Made by a program: the position numbers and the translations under genes
Shown: piece by piece, positions 1 through 11,315 of the stretch
Position numbering within the stretch: the first letter of the stretch is position 1
How the letters are laid out: the number at the start of each line of letters is the position of its first letter
The notes under the pieces: model-generated
The model's input: the letters and a program-made list of their open reading frames with translations, nothing else
Database searches by the model: none
What the model was told of the DNA's origin: nothing
Assembly: GCF_040712315.1 (NCBI RefSeq)
Contig: NC_134015.1
Span: forward strand, 25,607,614-25,671,613
DNA: 64,000 nt
Source: Castanea sativa
Lineage: Eukaryota > Streptophyta > Magnoliopsida > Fagales > Fagaceae
Direction: 5' to 3'

Positions 1-18
1 AACAATAGCAATCCTTAC

Positions 19-2184
19 CTTTTCAACTCCTCCACTGTAATCTCATCATTCCGGTAAACTTCAAAGAAACATCCTACCTCTCCCATATACTACAGAATAA
101 AAAATAAAAAAGGCTATTAGACTAAATCTTCATAATGTACAATCAATAATAAAAAGAATCATTATGAGAAATTGTTTAAAAAGCAATAACTTTTGAAGTA
201 TATACAACATTATAAATCTTCAAAAAGTAAACTTCTAGTCATATGCAAAACCCCCAAATATATCTATATATAAACCTCTGCAATAAAAATAAGTATTTCA
301 ACTGGTTTAGAAGATAGAGAATGGATTACCTAATTTGCAGGGGCGAAAAATGACAAAGGTAAAAGGGACTAATTAACCTTTTCCAGTATTGCTGAGCAAA
401 GGAATCTAAAATCGATTTCAAGTGGAAGAATTAATTAGAGCTTAAACACATTTTTTACGATTTAAAATTTCTCCTTTAATTTTTCTCTTGCCATTTCCTT
501 TTTAATCAATATAAAGTGGGACGGAAATCTTCATTAGATATCTTCTTTTTTCTACATACTCTTAAATTTAATCACAATGGAAAAGCTAAAATAACATTAA
601 ACTTTTATATGATTTGTCATATCAAAGTGTTAGAATACCTCCCAGCAGTCTGGAAGATCAACTGCCAAAGAGAATGACATTATAATATAATTTCAATCAA
701 CTAGAAAATATAAACCAGAACAGAATAACCAAAAACAGCTTGCTATGATAACAACATGATGCAGCCATGGAAGATTGATATTTGATGTTACTTTAAACTT
801 GGCCTCTTTAATAATTACTTTACGGGCTCCATGTGTGAAGTCCACCAATTGAAGTAAAAGTCATTTGGTTTTAAAGGTCTAGGTATAAGTCTTTTAGAGT
901 TAAAATAGTTTTTTTTCTTTGGGTTTTTATTTATTAATTTCTGCGATCCCTGCTAATTAAGGGTGTTTTGGTAGTTTAGTTGAGTCTAAAATTTTCTAGG
1001 AGAACCTAAGATAGGTTCTATTTTCTTTGACCGAAATAAGTCTTTTGTTAGGGTTTTTTTTATTACTAGTAAAACTAAGAGTCCTAAGACTACTAGAAGT
1101 CCTAATAACACTAATACAAGAGAAATCCTCATTCCTTATCTTTATTTTAGCTCAATGTACTCAAAAGTGATGGGTTTGATTAGATAAGATTATTTAGTAT
1201 TTTGAGCATAGAGGCACATAGGCCTTTATGACGTGTGTTCTTTTCTTCCATTCTCTTCTCTCTTTTCTTCTCTCTCTTGTGGTACTGTTCATACAGCCCC
1301 GGAACACCATAAAAACCTCTCTCTCTCTTTTCTTCCTTACAACCCCAAATCAACCACTTTCTTTTAGCAACCAAAACCCTAAAACCCCACAAATGTTCTT
1401 CTGCCAAGCAGTTATCAAATAACTCATAAAACCACCCTTTAATTCCTAACACAACTCCATATCCCTTTCTTCAACAAGTCTAAATCCTATTTCCACAAAT
1501 CCTTCTCACCCTAACCCCATAACAACCACAAGTAGACAAATTCCCCTAATTAGGGCTGCGAAACACATTGCACATCGAAGAAATCAATTCATTATACACA
1601 AAAATTCTTCAATTCTTGCATAGAAACGTTTTTATCATTCACTTCCATCAAACAAAAAAAAAAAAAATAAAGATGAGACAGTTATGACATGAATTGCACT
1701 TCTCTTCCTCAATTTTGTCACCCTATAAACAAAATGTAAACTCTATAAACAAAAATCGTGGACTCAATTATACTACTAAGAAGATACCCTTCACTCAAAA
1801 ATAAAACATTTGTATCATACATTATCAAAACTTAACCAAACAGCAAAAAAATCAAAAAAAGAATTGAGGACGAACCTGGCAGAGATTGTAGGTGAAACTG
1901 TCATAATTGTCAATGACGATAATTGGGCTGTCGGATTTTTTGGTGGAAATAGGAGAATTGGCATTGGATTGGACAGGGACAGAAGTCAATGAAGCTTTTG
2001 GAATTGGGACCAACCCACTTCTTGTTTTGAGAGGTAGAGTAGTTGTAGACAATTGGTTTTGGTTCTGATGGTTGTGGTGGGCAAAAAGGCAAGGGTTTTG
2101 TTTATGAAGGGTTTTGGGGGTTAAGAAGAGTGAGGGTTTAAGTTGAACCAAAGAGAGTTGAGAAAGCGATAGAGCAGCAGCCAT
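19..2184 (-). CDS. ASB1: Anthranilate synthase beta subunit, chloroplastic (5' part: exons 1-2)
   Basis: This is the glutamine amidotransferase subunit of anthranilate synthase, which supplies ammonia for anthranilate formation in the first committed step of tryptophan synthesis in plastids. Exon 1 (2184-1876, 103 codons) starts at the ATG of MAAALSLSQ; an in-frame upstream ATG at 2310 exists, but its extension looks like leader sequence. Residues 1 to about 80 are rich in Ser, Leu, Thr and Gln, as expected of a transit peptide. They are followed by the class I amidotransferase start IIVIDNYDSFTYNLCQ. Exon 1 ends CAG|GTTCGT. Exon 2 (89-19) follows an AG acceptor in phase 0, begins YMGEVGCFFEVYRNDE and ends AG|GTAAGG. 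The Cys-His-Glu catalytic residues lie in later exons outside the window. Intron 1 (1875-90, 1786 bp) is AT-rich and I see nothing else in it beyond a short A-run near 1652. The paralogue number is not certain. Confidence 0.93.
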
Positions 2185-2248
2185 TTCTGTATCTCTATCA
2201 AAAACTCTTTCTTTCTCTGAGTGTGTTAGAGAAAGGGACTGAAATTTA

Positions 2249-2276
2249 AAAAGAAGAAGAAGAAGAAGAAGAAGAA
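2249..2276. repeat. (GAA)n microsatellite in the ASB leader region
   Basis: About nine GAA triplets on the plus strand (TTC on the ASB sense strand) lie 65-90 bp upstream of the chosen ASB ATG. CT/TTC-rich tracts are common in plant 5' leaders. No clear TATA box could be assigned. Confidence 0.8.
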
Positions 2277-2491
2277 GTGGGTAGTGAGCGGTGGTTGGTG
2301 GCTGGTGCAATCAAAAACTGTCTATATCTGATCTGTGTCAGCCTACAACAACCTTGTATGTTACATGTTCAACAGCGTTTCCAATGTGTAAAAATGGTAA
2401 CAAAAACCCATGTTTTATGCGTGAAATGTTGTCTGGATTTGGCAGATGTTTTCACGAAAATTTCGGACAGAACATAAAAAACAAGAAAGAG

Positions 2492-3396
2492 GGAGAAAAT
2501 ATTAAAATAGCATTAATTTTCAAACAATATAGTTAGTAGTTCAGTTTTACAAACTATATTTTTTACTAGCATCTCGAGTCTTAAAGAGTCGATTTTGGGG
2601 TATAAATCGACTCTTTAATGCTCGATTTTTATGGTCTGTTACTGTTTGATGTGGCATTTTTTCCACGTGGCTACTACTTGGAAATCGTGTCTAAAAGACT
2701 CTTTTTACAACCCAAATGAATTTTGCACACCAAAAAAAAAAAAAAAAAAAAAAAAGACCAGGCAGCGAGCTGCCTGGGCTCACGGTGGCCTGGGTCGCGC
2801 GCCTAGGCAGCGCGCCCCAGGCCGCGCGACCCGGGCACGCGGTGGCCGGGTCGCGCGCCCGAGCCGCGCGCCTGTGCGGCGCGACCGGCGCGCGCGTGGC
2901 CTGGGTCGCACGCCCGGCGGCGCGACCCGGCCGCGCGACCGGGCGCGCGTGGCCGGGTCGCGCGCCCGCGCGCGCGACACCGGGCGCGCGGTGGCCTGGG
3001 TCTCGCGCCCGGGTCGCGGCCCGGGCGCGCGACCTAGGCAACCGCGCGCCCAGTCACGCCGCCCGGGCGTGCGACCCAGGCCGGCGCGCGACCCAGGCCA
3101 CCGCGCGCCCAGGCCGCCCGGCCAGGCAGCGCACTGCCTGGTTTTTTTTTTTTTTGGAGTTAGAGCAAATTTCATTTGGCTTGTAAATCGAGTCTTAGAG
3201 ACTCGATTTTCAAGTAGTCGCCACGTGGAAAAAATGCCACATCGACGAATGACCATAGAAATCGAGCATTAAAGAGTCGATTTATACCCCCAAAATCGAC
3301 TCTTTAAGACTCGAGATGCTAGTAAAAAATATAGTTTGTAAAACTGAACTACTAACTATATTGTTTGAAAATTAATGCTATTTTAATATTTTCTCC
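2492..3396. mobile_element. Foldback/long-TIR element with an extremely GC-rich core
   Basis: The two ends are long inverted repeats of each other. The left arm begins GGAGAAAATATTAAAATAGC (2492) and the right arm ends with its reverse complement (3396). The arms continue for about 270 bp, through modules such as AAATCGACTCTTTAA and its complement, to poly-A at about 2731 and poly-T at about 3143. Between them, about 2757-3141 is an unusually GC-rich, CpG-dense block of GGCCTGGGTCGCGCG-like units. It starts and ends with a CCAGGCAGCG/CTGCCTGG palindrome, so the inverted symmetry extends into the core. No transposase is present. Weak arm similarity may extend to about 2466 and 3412. I could not fix a target-site duplication; a Mutator-like derivative is one possibility. 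The element sits about 300 bp upstream of the ASB ATG. Confidence 0.8.
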
Positions 3397-3868
3397 TATT
3401 TTTTGTGTTCCCACATTTGAATTGAGTTTATGTGGCCCTCCACGTGATAATCGTTTCCTTTTATACGACCACGTGACTAACGTTAGAAAGCTTGGAAGAC
3501 AAACTAGCCTTGTTACACGCGTTTCGCGCGTGCAGCAAGATTTTTTTTTTTTTTTTTTGTGATAGTAGCACAAAAAAAATATCTATAATTTTTATTATAT
3601 ATATAATTTTATTTTAAGAATTTAATTTATAAGTGGATAAATAAATTTAAAAATCAATAGAAGAGTGCCTAATTTTTTAAGCAATGTTTTAGTGGAAGTT
3701 AGAATTGTATTTTTACCGTATTGTCCTTTAGTTTTGTCACTACTTAAACATAGACATATATATAGGGGTATTTTAGAACAAAAAAAATTTGATCCAAACA
3801 GGAGAAGTCCCTTAAATAGTAATATAGATGAATGAAACATCTTTTTGGGCTAAACTTATTTTTTTGGG
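3397..3868. other. AT-rich spacer, no gene seen
   Basis: Includes a poly-T run near 3541 and low-complexity AT sequence. Short frames here have no recognisable protein features. Confidence 0.6.
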
Positions 3869-4203
3869 GGTAAAATACAATTTTCAGTATTTTGTTTCTA
3901 AACTTAACCAAAATCTTATTTTTCATTCCTAAATTAAAATTTTTTTCTCCTTCTCTAAATTATTGAAAAGTTTATCTTTTATTTTTAAATTATTGAAAAT
4001 ATTTTACTTTCTATCCTTTAACTTTAAAAAAATTATTTCTTATCCTTAAACTATTACAAAAAGTTATTTTTTTATTCATTTTTTTTTCTATAAACTATTA
4101 AGAAAACTCTTTACAAATTTTAAAGATGAAAAAATAATTTTTAAAGTTTAAGGACAAAAAAAAACTTTTAATAAGGTTTAAAAACCAAAATAGTATTTTT
4201 ACC
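3869..4203. mobile_element. Probable small TIR element (MITE)
   Basis: The left end GGTAAAATACAATTTTCAG is matched in inverted orientation by the right end (reverse complement GGTAAAAATACTATTTTGG). The interior is simple AT-rich sequence. Sequence of similar type recurs near 62805-62990. No coding capacity. Confidence 0.45.
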
Positions 4204-4700
4204 ATTTTTTTTCTGTCTATTTGTGCCTTTTCATTTATTTATATTTTTCATTGGTTTTTTTTTTTTTTCATTCCATAGTTGGGGCAGGGAGGACTCAAAC
4301 TTAATTATCACTATTGAAAAAATTAAAAAGTGTTAGTAGAGCTATAAAACTCTTTGGCAATACAAACTTACATATGGCTATTATTTTTATATTTTCTCCA
4401 CACAAAAAAATAAATAAATAATTTACGATGTTTTTACTTATTGTTATCATTATTATTGGTTGTATATACCATTTTCTATTAACTTTTTAAAATACTTTGT
4501 TATTTATTTGGTATATTTATAAACTTTTTTAAAAAAATTACATTTTCAAATTAAAAGTGTACTTTAGTTTTCTTTAAAGTAAAAAAAAAAAAAAGTATAT
4601 TTTAGTTCATTTCCAACAAAAAGTAATCAACAAAAATCAAATAAACACTTTGATGACCAATTGACTTACACTTCTATGTCTCTTATGAATTACATAGGTA
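4204..4700. other. AT-rich spacer, no gene seen
   Basis: Low-complexity A/T tracts; nothing recognisable on either strand. Confidence 0.6.
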
Positions 4701-4705
4701 TTAAC

Positions 4706-6129
4706 TGAAGGAAAAAATTCTGGTTTTGTATCTCATACAAAACACATAGCGGAAGCAACAAACAATGATCTATTTCATTCATGATTGATAACGTGCACAA
4801 TGTAAATTTCAGAATTTAAGAACAAGATAGCGTACCTTGATGTGGAGAAGTTCAAAACAAAGATTAGAATAACTTGGGAACACTTTTAATCTTCACTCCA
4901 ATTCCACTTTACACCCAAGATGTGTGGTCTCTCAATTAGTTTTTTCAAAGGGAGAATGAAAATGTGTCTCACACTCTCTCACACACCGTTTCTTATTTTC
5001 TCTTATTTTCTCCAATAAAAATTCTGTATGTTTCTCTCTTTATAACTAACTGATTATCTAATTGGGTTGGCCTATTGGGCCTTTCCAATTGAGCTTTAGT
5101 GTGTGGCTTGGAGTGGAACCAAAAGAGACCAATAAGACACTAGCTCCAATGGGCCTTGGGATTTTCCGTCAACTCTTGACAAGTCCAAAGTTACCATTAA
5201 TTATATTTAATACCACTATATAAATATAATTGCACTCTAGGCCTTATTAATAAATTATATCCCAAGACTTTATTATACATACAACCCCTTCATAAAATAT
5301 TCGTAGTAACACAAAGTCATAAATGTAAACTGCCACTTTGTAAATTACTACATCTTATCCTTGAGTACCCAGTTTAATCCTTTAAAATTATTCATTATAT
5401 ATTTATGAAATCCAATTTCATAAATATATACTTTAGTAATTTCTTACTAAAGTGATTAGGCTTAACTCTCTGAATAACTGAACCCATTAAACTTATCTCA
5501 AGAGAATATTTTATATCTCCATCAAGAGACTATGAATTCCATCTTGAAAATATATGTTCCATCAACACTAAATGTGGCTGCCCAACATACTGAGGTTTTG
5601 ACCGTAATTTTAGATCTCACTCCTGATATATCAAAGCAACCTACACTTCATGATCAGGTCAATTATTCTCTCAGGATTAAGAGTTCATGCAAATAAAAGT
5701 CGTGAGATTTATTATTCATTTGACAGTCGTTAGGAGAATAATAAATCTCACAGCGGTCCATTTCAATATGTTTTAACTCTTAAAACATATCAATATATCA
5801 ACTAGAAGTTTCCACTTCCATGATCAAGACAAATCATCTTAGTTGACACGTTATAGTCTTCGCAGATGAAATGCCCAATTTCATCACCGACTACGAACTA
5901 TAAATTCTGAGTTTACAAAAAACTTGTGATTTACATCTTCTGTGACTTTTCACATAAATCACATACAATGCATCTCATGGACTATATGATAATGTCCCAT
6001 ATTCATGTTACCATTATTTTAGATAATAATAAAATAACTTTATCAAACACAATATTAAGTCATACATAATGTCATACATAATATCATACATAGCATCATA
6101 CAATAGGATTTAAGGGCACAATCCTAACA
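4706..6129 (-). mobile_element. Solo LTR, family A, copy 1 (1424 bp)
   Basis: The sequence begins TGAAGG, ends CCTAACA and is flanked on both sides by the 5-bp duplication TTAAC (4701-4705 and 6130-6134). Read on the minus strand it starts TGTTAGGATTGTGCCC and ends with CA, the normal LTR termini. It is an inverted, clearly homologous copy of 15310-16694, where a TATA-like TTATAAAAGAGAG gives the sense direction. No internal retrotransposon sequence adjoins it, so it is a solo LTR left by LTR-LTR recombination. Confidence 0.88.
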
Positions 6130-6134
6130 TTAAC

Positions 6135-6722
6135 TAATAATATATAAATAGAATTTATTATCATACGTTTGGTATGTGTAGAGGATGAACTAGAATTTTA
6201 TGAATGCAGGGGCCAAAATAATAATAAATATAAAATTAAACCAATCTAATAGTGTCATACAAAAAAATATGAAGAGTTTGGGGCTAATCATATCTCTTTT
6301 GAAAATTTTAGGTAAATTTAGGAGGCAAAATTTAATATTTGACAAGTTTGAGGCCTAACAATGCCCACCCCTCTCAATCTAAGTGTTTATGCCCCTGGGT
6401 ATGTGGTAATATCATGTGATAGATTGGTTATTCATGTGTGATGATTATTTGGTTACATCTTTATTACATGAACTAGTCATTCTTTAAGGATAGTTATTCT
6501 TATTTTAAAAAAGTTGAGGAATAGTTAGTTGTCTCTAGACTGGCTGTAATAGTTTTCCTTTAGGGCATATTTGGTATGCTACAATAGATCTCATACTGAA
6601 ATGGATATTCATGTATAATAGCAATTTTGGTTATTTGGTTGTATAGCTATTACAAACAATAGTTATTCTTAAGGACTAGATATTCCTTTGGAATAGTTAA
6701 TTTTCTCTAAATGATTGTAGAG
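6135..6722. other. AT-rich spacer, no gene seen
   Basis: No protein-like frame or bounded repeat could be established. Some sequence resembles degenerate flanks of TIR elements, for example the TTTGGTATGCTACAATAG region near 6570. Confidence 0.5.
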
Positions 6723-7719
6723 TAATGCTACAAACACAAACTATTTTACAACAATTTTACAAACTATTGATGTAGGGACACAATTTGTACCTAAGCCTAA
6801 AAGAGGAAAGGGAATAGGCCCAAAGAGCTCAAGACAATGAATTTGTAAAGAGTGGGTTTGAAATCTAGGTTCTAATGAGTTTGTATATCAATTGTAGTGG
6901 GCCAAGATGACAATAGAATAAAGATGAAGCAAATTTATATAAGGAAAATCGTCATCGGACTCATTCTGAGGAGGCTGATTCTTCTATATATCTCACTTAA
7001 TGATAGATTACAAATATTGTTATTCAGTTTACAGTGTTTTTCACCCCTTTTTCTCCGATCCCCCTATCCTAAGGCTCTCCTCTTCCTTTTATACTATCCT
7101 TCCTCCTCTCTCTACCCTCCACATATGGATCAGATTATTGGTCTGGATACTTGTCCCATTAGCACATTTCTGAAGTTTTTGGGAGTAGCTATAAGGCTGA
7201 AAATTGCTATTCAGATATCACTTCCTCATTAATGCGGCTAGAGAGTTAGCTGCAGAGCATTCAATGCAGTGATAGCAACTTTCTCTTAGATATTTCATAA
7301 TCTTTCCTTATCTTATGCTCTCACGATGTATATCCTTACCTACAGAATCTCCTAGAACGTTGCTTCTGGGTGGCAGACCGCACCTTCTAACTTCTGCTTT
7401 GTTCAGCCGAGGAGACATCTCTCCTCAAACCTCTCCTTGGACCATTGTAACTTGACTTCTTTCTTTATTCATCAAAGCTGACCTCCTTAACGACGCTTAC
7501 CCTATCCTCAGAAAATTAGGTGTCCTCGGACCAAGCCCCCAGCCCAATATACACTACTGGGCTTATTATCCCTACAATTGATATAGCTTTAGTATTTTCC
7601 AAATAATTATTGGTAATAAAAATGTGATGTTAGTGGTGAGCTCAAATTAGAACTAGTAAAAATTTGCCACATCAATAGTTTGTAAAAATACTGTAAAATA
7701 GTTTGTAGTTGTAGTATTA
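6723..7719. mobile_element. Small TIR element split by a solo LTR
   Basis: The left arm (6723-6770, with ACAAACTATTTTAC and ACAAACTATTGATGT motifs) is repeated inverted at about 7667-7719. With the 806-bp LTR at 6771-7576 removed, the element is only about 190 bp and resembles a MITE. It has no coding capacity. Confidence 0.7.
6771..7576 (-). mobile_element. Solo LTR, family B (806 bp)
   Basis: Termini are TGTAGGGACA and TATCCCTACA, flanked on both sides by the perfect 5-bp duplication ATTGA (6766-6770, 7577-7581). The minus strand appears to be sense: it starts TGTAGGGATAATAAGCCC and has a TATA-like AGTATAAAAGGAAG (plus-strand about 7083-7096). The 111-codon open frame inside it on the plus strand is not a gene. 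Confidence 0.87.
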
Positions 7720-8675
7720 ATCAGGATTGTTATATTTATGTTTAAAGTAGGTGTAACAATTTTTTAAATTAATATATTCAAAAAATACAAATTTTCCATA
7801 TGTTACAACTAATTTTACAACCAAACATAAGAATAGGAATAGTTATTTAATTACAACACCTTTTATTCTAGACATGTTTGATAGTCTATAATAGACAAGT
7901 AATGTAATAGATATTTCTATGGTTTGGTTATTCAGTAGTTTGGTTATGTTTTTATTATAGGGAATAGTAATTCCTTATGAATAACTATTCTTTGAAATGA
8001 GGAATAATTATTCATCTCTAAAAGGATTGTAATAACTATTTCTTAGTATGTACAATAATTTCTCAAATTAATCTATTTCCAAATAAACAAACTTTTCATA
8101 TGCATGCAATAATTATGGAAAAAAATCATCAAAAAATAAATTATCTCTCTCAAATTTAAAAACATATTATTTTTTTGGAAAGATAATTGTTTGAGTAATA
8201 TATTTCTTAAATTAGATTTTAAGTTTTATTCTAATGTTACAACTCACAACCAAACTTATGATTAGGTTTAGTCGTTCCATTATAATACATTTTATTTCTA
8301 GTAATAAAAATTACAATTCCAGTCATAATCCTTATTCAATGTATCAAACATGCCCAGTAATAAATATTACTATTCCTACTGTAATCTCCATTCAATGTAC
8401 CAAACACTTAGTAGGTGTAACAACTTTTGAAATTAATCAAAAACACATTTTTAGTCCCTATGTTTTGGCTTTATTTTCAATTTAGTCCTCCAATTTTCAC
8501 AAATATATATATACATTCCAAATACCAAAAAATTTTAAAATTACCAAAATATATTCACTTAAAAATAAAATTACCAAACTACCCATTGTTTCGTTTCCAA
8601 GAAAATTGAGAATCAAACAAAAGGAAAATTCACTTTTAATTCCTAATCTTATATGCAATATTGATGGGAAAAATA
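7720..8675. other. AT-rich spacer, no gene seen
   Basis: Low-complexity sequence. A stretch near 8450 (TTTAGTCCCTATGTTTTGGC) looks like a common plant repeat end, but no element could be bounded. Confidence 0.5.
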
Positions 8676-9200
8676 GATAAATACCCTTAATTTTAAAACT
8701 ATGTAGCAAATGTATTTCTTTTGAAACTATCTAATGAAATGCCCATATTTTGAAACTTGATTTTAGGGAAATCAAGTTATGCATGAAACTTCCATGTGTT
8801 TTGTGCCACAATGGAGGTCGCTGACCTGGCATTGCTGATCAAAAATGTCCGCACAAAACTTTATTTTACTAAAGTCAAATTCTGTATAATTTTTTCTTAA
8901 AATGGAACTTGATTTCTATAGTATCGAGTTCTTTGGAAAAAAATTTTAAAAATTAAGAACTTGATTATCGTAAAATGGAGTTCTGTACAAAGTGCTTAGC
9001 GACATACTAGCAGGTTGGCCTACTTGCGAACTAGTCTCCAATCCCTATGGAATAACAATGCCCCTCACATGTAATCTAGCGGCTCGATTCAATCACCATA
9101 CAGTCGTCAGAGACATTGTATTAAGCATAACTTCAACTGTCTTAAGACTAACCTCATTACAATAAATTCCACAAAATATAAGGAAATAAATTTATGGAAC
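8676..9200 (+). repeat. Left arm of a ~14-kb inverted-repeat-bounded composite
   Basis: About 525 bp that recurs in reverse complement at 22423-22976. Shared landmarks in order are a TTAAAACTAT stretch, a TTTTAGGGAAATC hairpin module, TTTTGTGCCA, TGGAACTTGATTTCTATA, GCAGGTTGG, CCCTATGGAATAAC and GGAAATAAATTTATG. Long arms facing each other suggest Mutator-like terminal inverted repeats. Flanking 9-10-bp direct repeats are at best degenerate. Confidence 0.7.
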
Positions 9201-10969
9201 TACAAAAAAAAATCATGGAGTAATGCCAACAAGAATGACATGAAAAAACATAACTTAACACTTTTATGTAGGTGATGCATATGGCTATGAGAATATTAAA
9301 AAATATGAGCTCTATGGACCTTGTTCAATTCTCAATGTGAGCTGTTACGTAACATTTTAAACGATATCTTAAACTACGATCTCTACTTGTCGGAATGACG
9401 AAGACATTGTATTGTCCTGAAAACAATTTTTGTGGAGTGTGTATTTTTTTTTTTTTTTAAGTTAATGTCAGAATTGTCAATGTTTAATATGCAATAGATT
9501 CATATTTATGGTATCCTAAGTATGAATTTGTATATAAAGAATTGTTAATGTTTAATATGCAATAGATTCATATTTATGGTATCCTATATGAATTTGTATA
9601 TTTCATATCTTCTGCATCTAATTATAGTGTCTAACTTTTCATCCTAAATAGTCATTCCAAAATATTACAAATTAATACGTGATTGCTTCAAGCTATGACG
9701 CCAGTAATAATATAAATAAGATGCGTCTTTGTTACAAATTAACAGTGATAGACATAGTTCTAATACAATAACAATTCATCGTAAATAGAAAGTAGAACAT
9801 AGTAATGGTGACAAGACATTCTTCTTAATTATGCAATGCCATGTACAACATCTCCACATCCGACTGATAAATGTATCATGTAAGAATTGATTGCATGTAT
9901 TGTGCTTGATTGTATAACTTACACTACTAATTCATGAATCTCAGCTTGGGTCCAATATCAATTTAATCTTCATTCAATTTTTTTTTCCTCTTTGCTATGG
10001 TTTCCATTCGCTATGAATTTCATTTATAATGTCTCTTGGCATTTGAGTTGCATGTTGATAAGGCACTAGCAACTCATAACTGACTAGCTCCTCTTAAAAC
10101 ATCCCCTCATGAACCAACCAAGCCCACTCATGCCTCATTGTATTGTGAACCAATGGACTATTTCACAAAGTGGGATAAATTAAATAACTGAACTCATCTT
10201 CCAATATCCAATAATAACCCATCACCATGAATACATCACTCGGCCTATAAGCTAAATAATCCATTCAATATGACTGCAATAACATCTCAAGTGAAATTAA
10301 TGACATACATCAATAGTTGGCAAATAATGTAAAGTTGTATATGACGAATACAAACACAAATTAATGTAATAGTTCATGCACTAAATTAAATGCTGACATT
10401 GACATGTGGTAAAAAACAATGTAAATATATGAGTAATCATACAGATACATGATGAACCATGCCTAGCCTGTGTCAATGAAAAGATGGGTTTTTGTCAAAA
10501 TATGTTGCAATTGTGTTTATGATAACTGACTTAAAAATGATGTGACATGACCACATACGAACTTCATTAAATTTTGTTGTCATTAATGGACATGATAACT
10601 CAGTCACATGCAATAACTATTGCACACAAAGTGAGCTATCACTGTAACATTGTGAAAACAGGGAGTCATGTCCATCTTAGACTGTGAGCTGAGGTTATAA
10701 ATGCACCGGCATTTTAGGTTGAATAAGATATGATTTGCAACACCTCAAAATCACATCGTCTGTGAGAAAAAGGTTTGTATCTAATTTGACATGTACATTA
10801 TCGAAAATTTCAACAGAGCAACAATTACAGATATACACTGACCACTATGGAGTAACATGGTTTGGAAAAAAGAGAGATTTCATGAATGTTCCAATATACT
10901 CGTACGAGAGTTTTGGGAGTGTCGGACACATCATGATCAACAAACCTAGACAACTGAGTCAGAGATAGA
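9201..10969. other. Interior of the composite, no recognisable gene
   Basis: A minus-strand frame at about 10020-10260 reads fairly protein-like with only two stops but could not be assigned. A 77-codon plus-strand frame at 10735-10968 could be a decayed exon next to the CACTA-tail copy. At 9197, AACTACAAAAAAAAAT resembles a CACTA terminus. Otherwise the region is AT-rich and unassigned. Confidence 0.4.
9471..9604. repeat. Two-copy tandem repeat, 68-bp period
   Basis: Copy 1 starts GAATTGTCAATG (9471) and copy 2 starts GAATTGTTAATG (9539). They share TTAATATGCAATAG and ATTTATGGTATCCTA. Confidence 0.85.
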
Positions 10970-11315
10970 AAAGACAATCTAAACAACAGCATGGAGATCG
11001 AGAACAACTTGGAGGGTGACTTAGAGGAAGACTAATATAGATCTTATCATGACTATAGTTGATTAAGTTTAAAACAATATTTTTATGTCATGGTTGTTTA
11101 ATTTCAGGATTTCTTTACTATTATGCATATTCTATATTTTAAAGTATGAGCTTATGTGGGATTTTATCTTTTGATGAATCAATATTTAATAATTATTATA
11201 CTATTATAACAGGATAATTAAACAAAAAATGATATAAAATAAATTAGAAACAAATGAATAATAAAATGTTGTAAAAATTATATAAAACATTATCACTAAA
11301 ACATAAAAATTTGGT
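10970..11315 (+). mobile_element. Extra copy of the CACTA 3' tail (last exon end plus 3' UTR)
   Basis: This stretch is a direct repeat of about 19770-20120. Both have a short acidic reading end (GGAGGGTGACTTAGAGGAAG here, an equivalent stop there), then CATGACTATAGTTG/CATGATTGTAGTTG, TTTCTTTA and GATTTTATCTTTTGATGA. It lies upstream of the transposase pseudogene, so it is either the tail of a second, truncated CACTA copy or an internal duplication. Confidence 0.65.

Noticed and set aside
2631..3272. Long open frames on both strands (up to 213 codons) through the GC-rich core
   Set aside because: Open only because GC-rich repeats lack stop codons. They are Arg/Ala/Pro/Gly-rich in every frame and lie inside an inverted-repeat element.
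6897..7232. 111-codon plus-strand frame
   Set aside because: Lies wholly within a solo LTR with a matched duplication; not protein-like.
11291..11310. CACTAAAACATAAAAA as the left end of the CACTA element
   Set aside because: The 10970-11315 copy aligns across this point with 20085-20120, so it is internal sequence and not a terminus.
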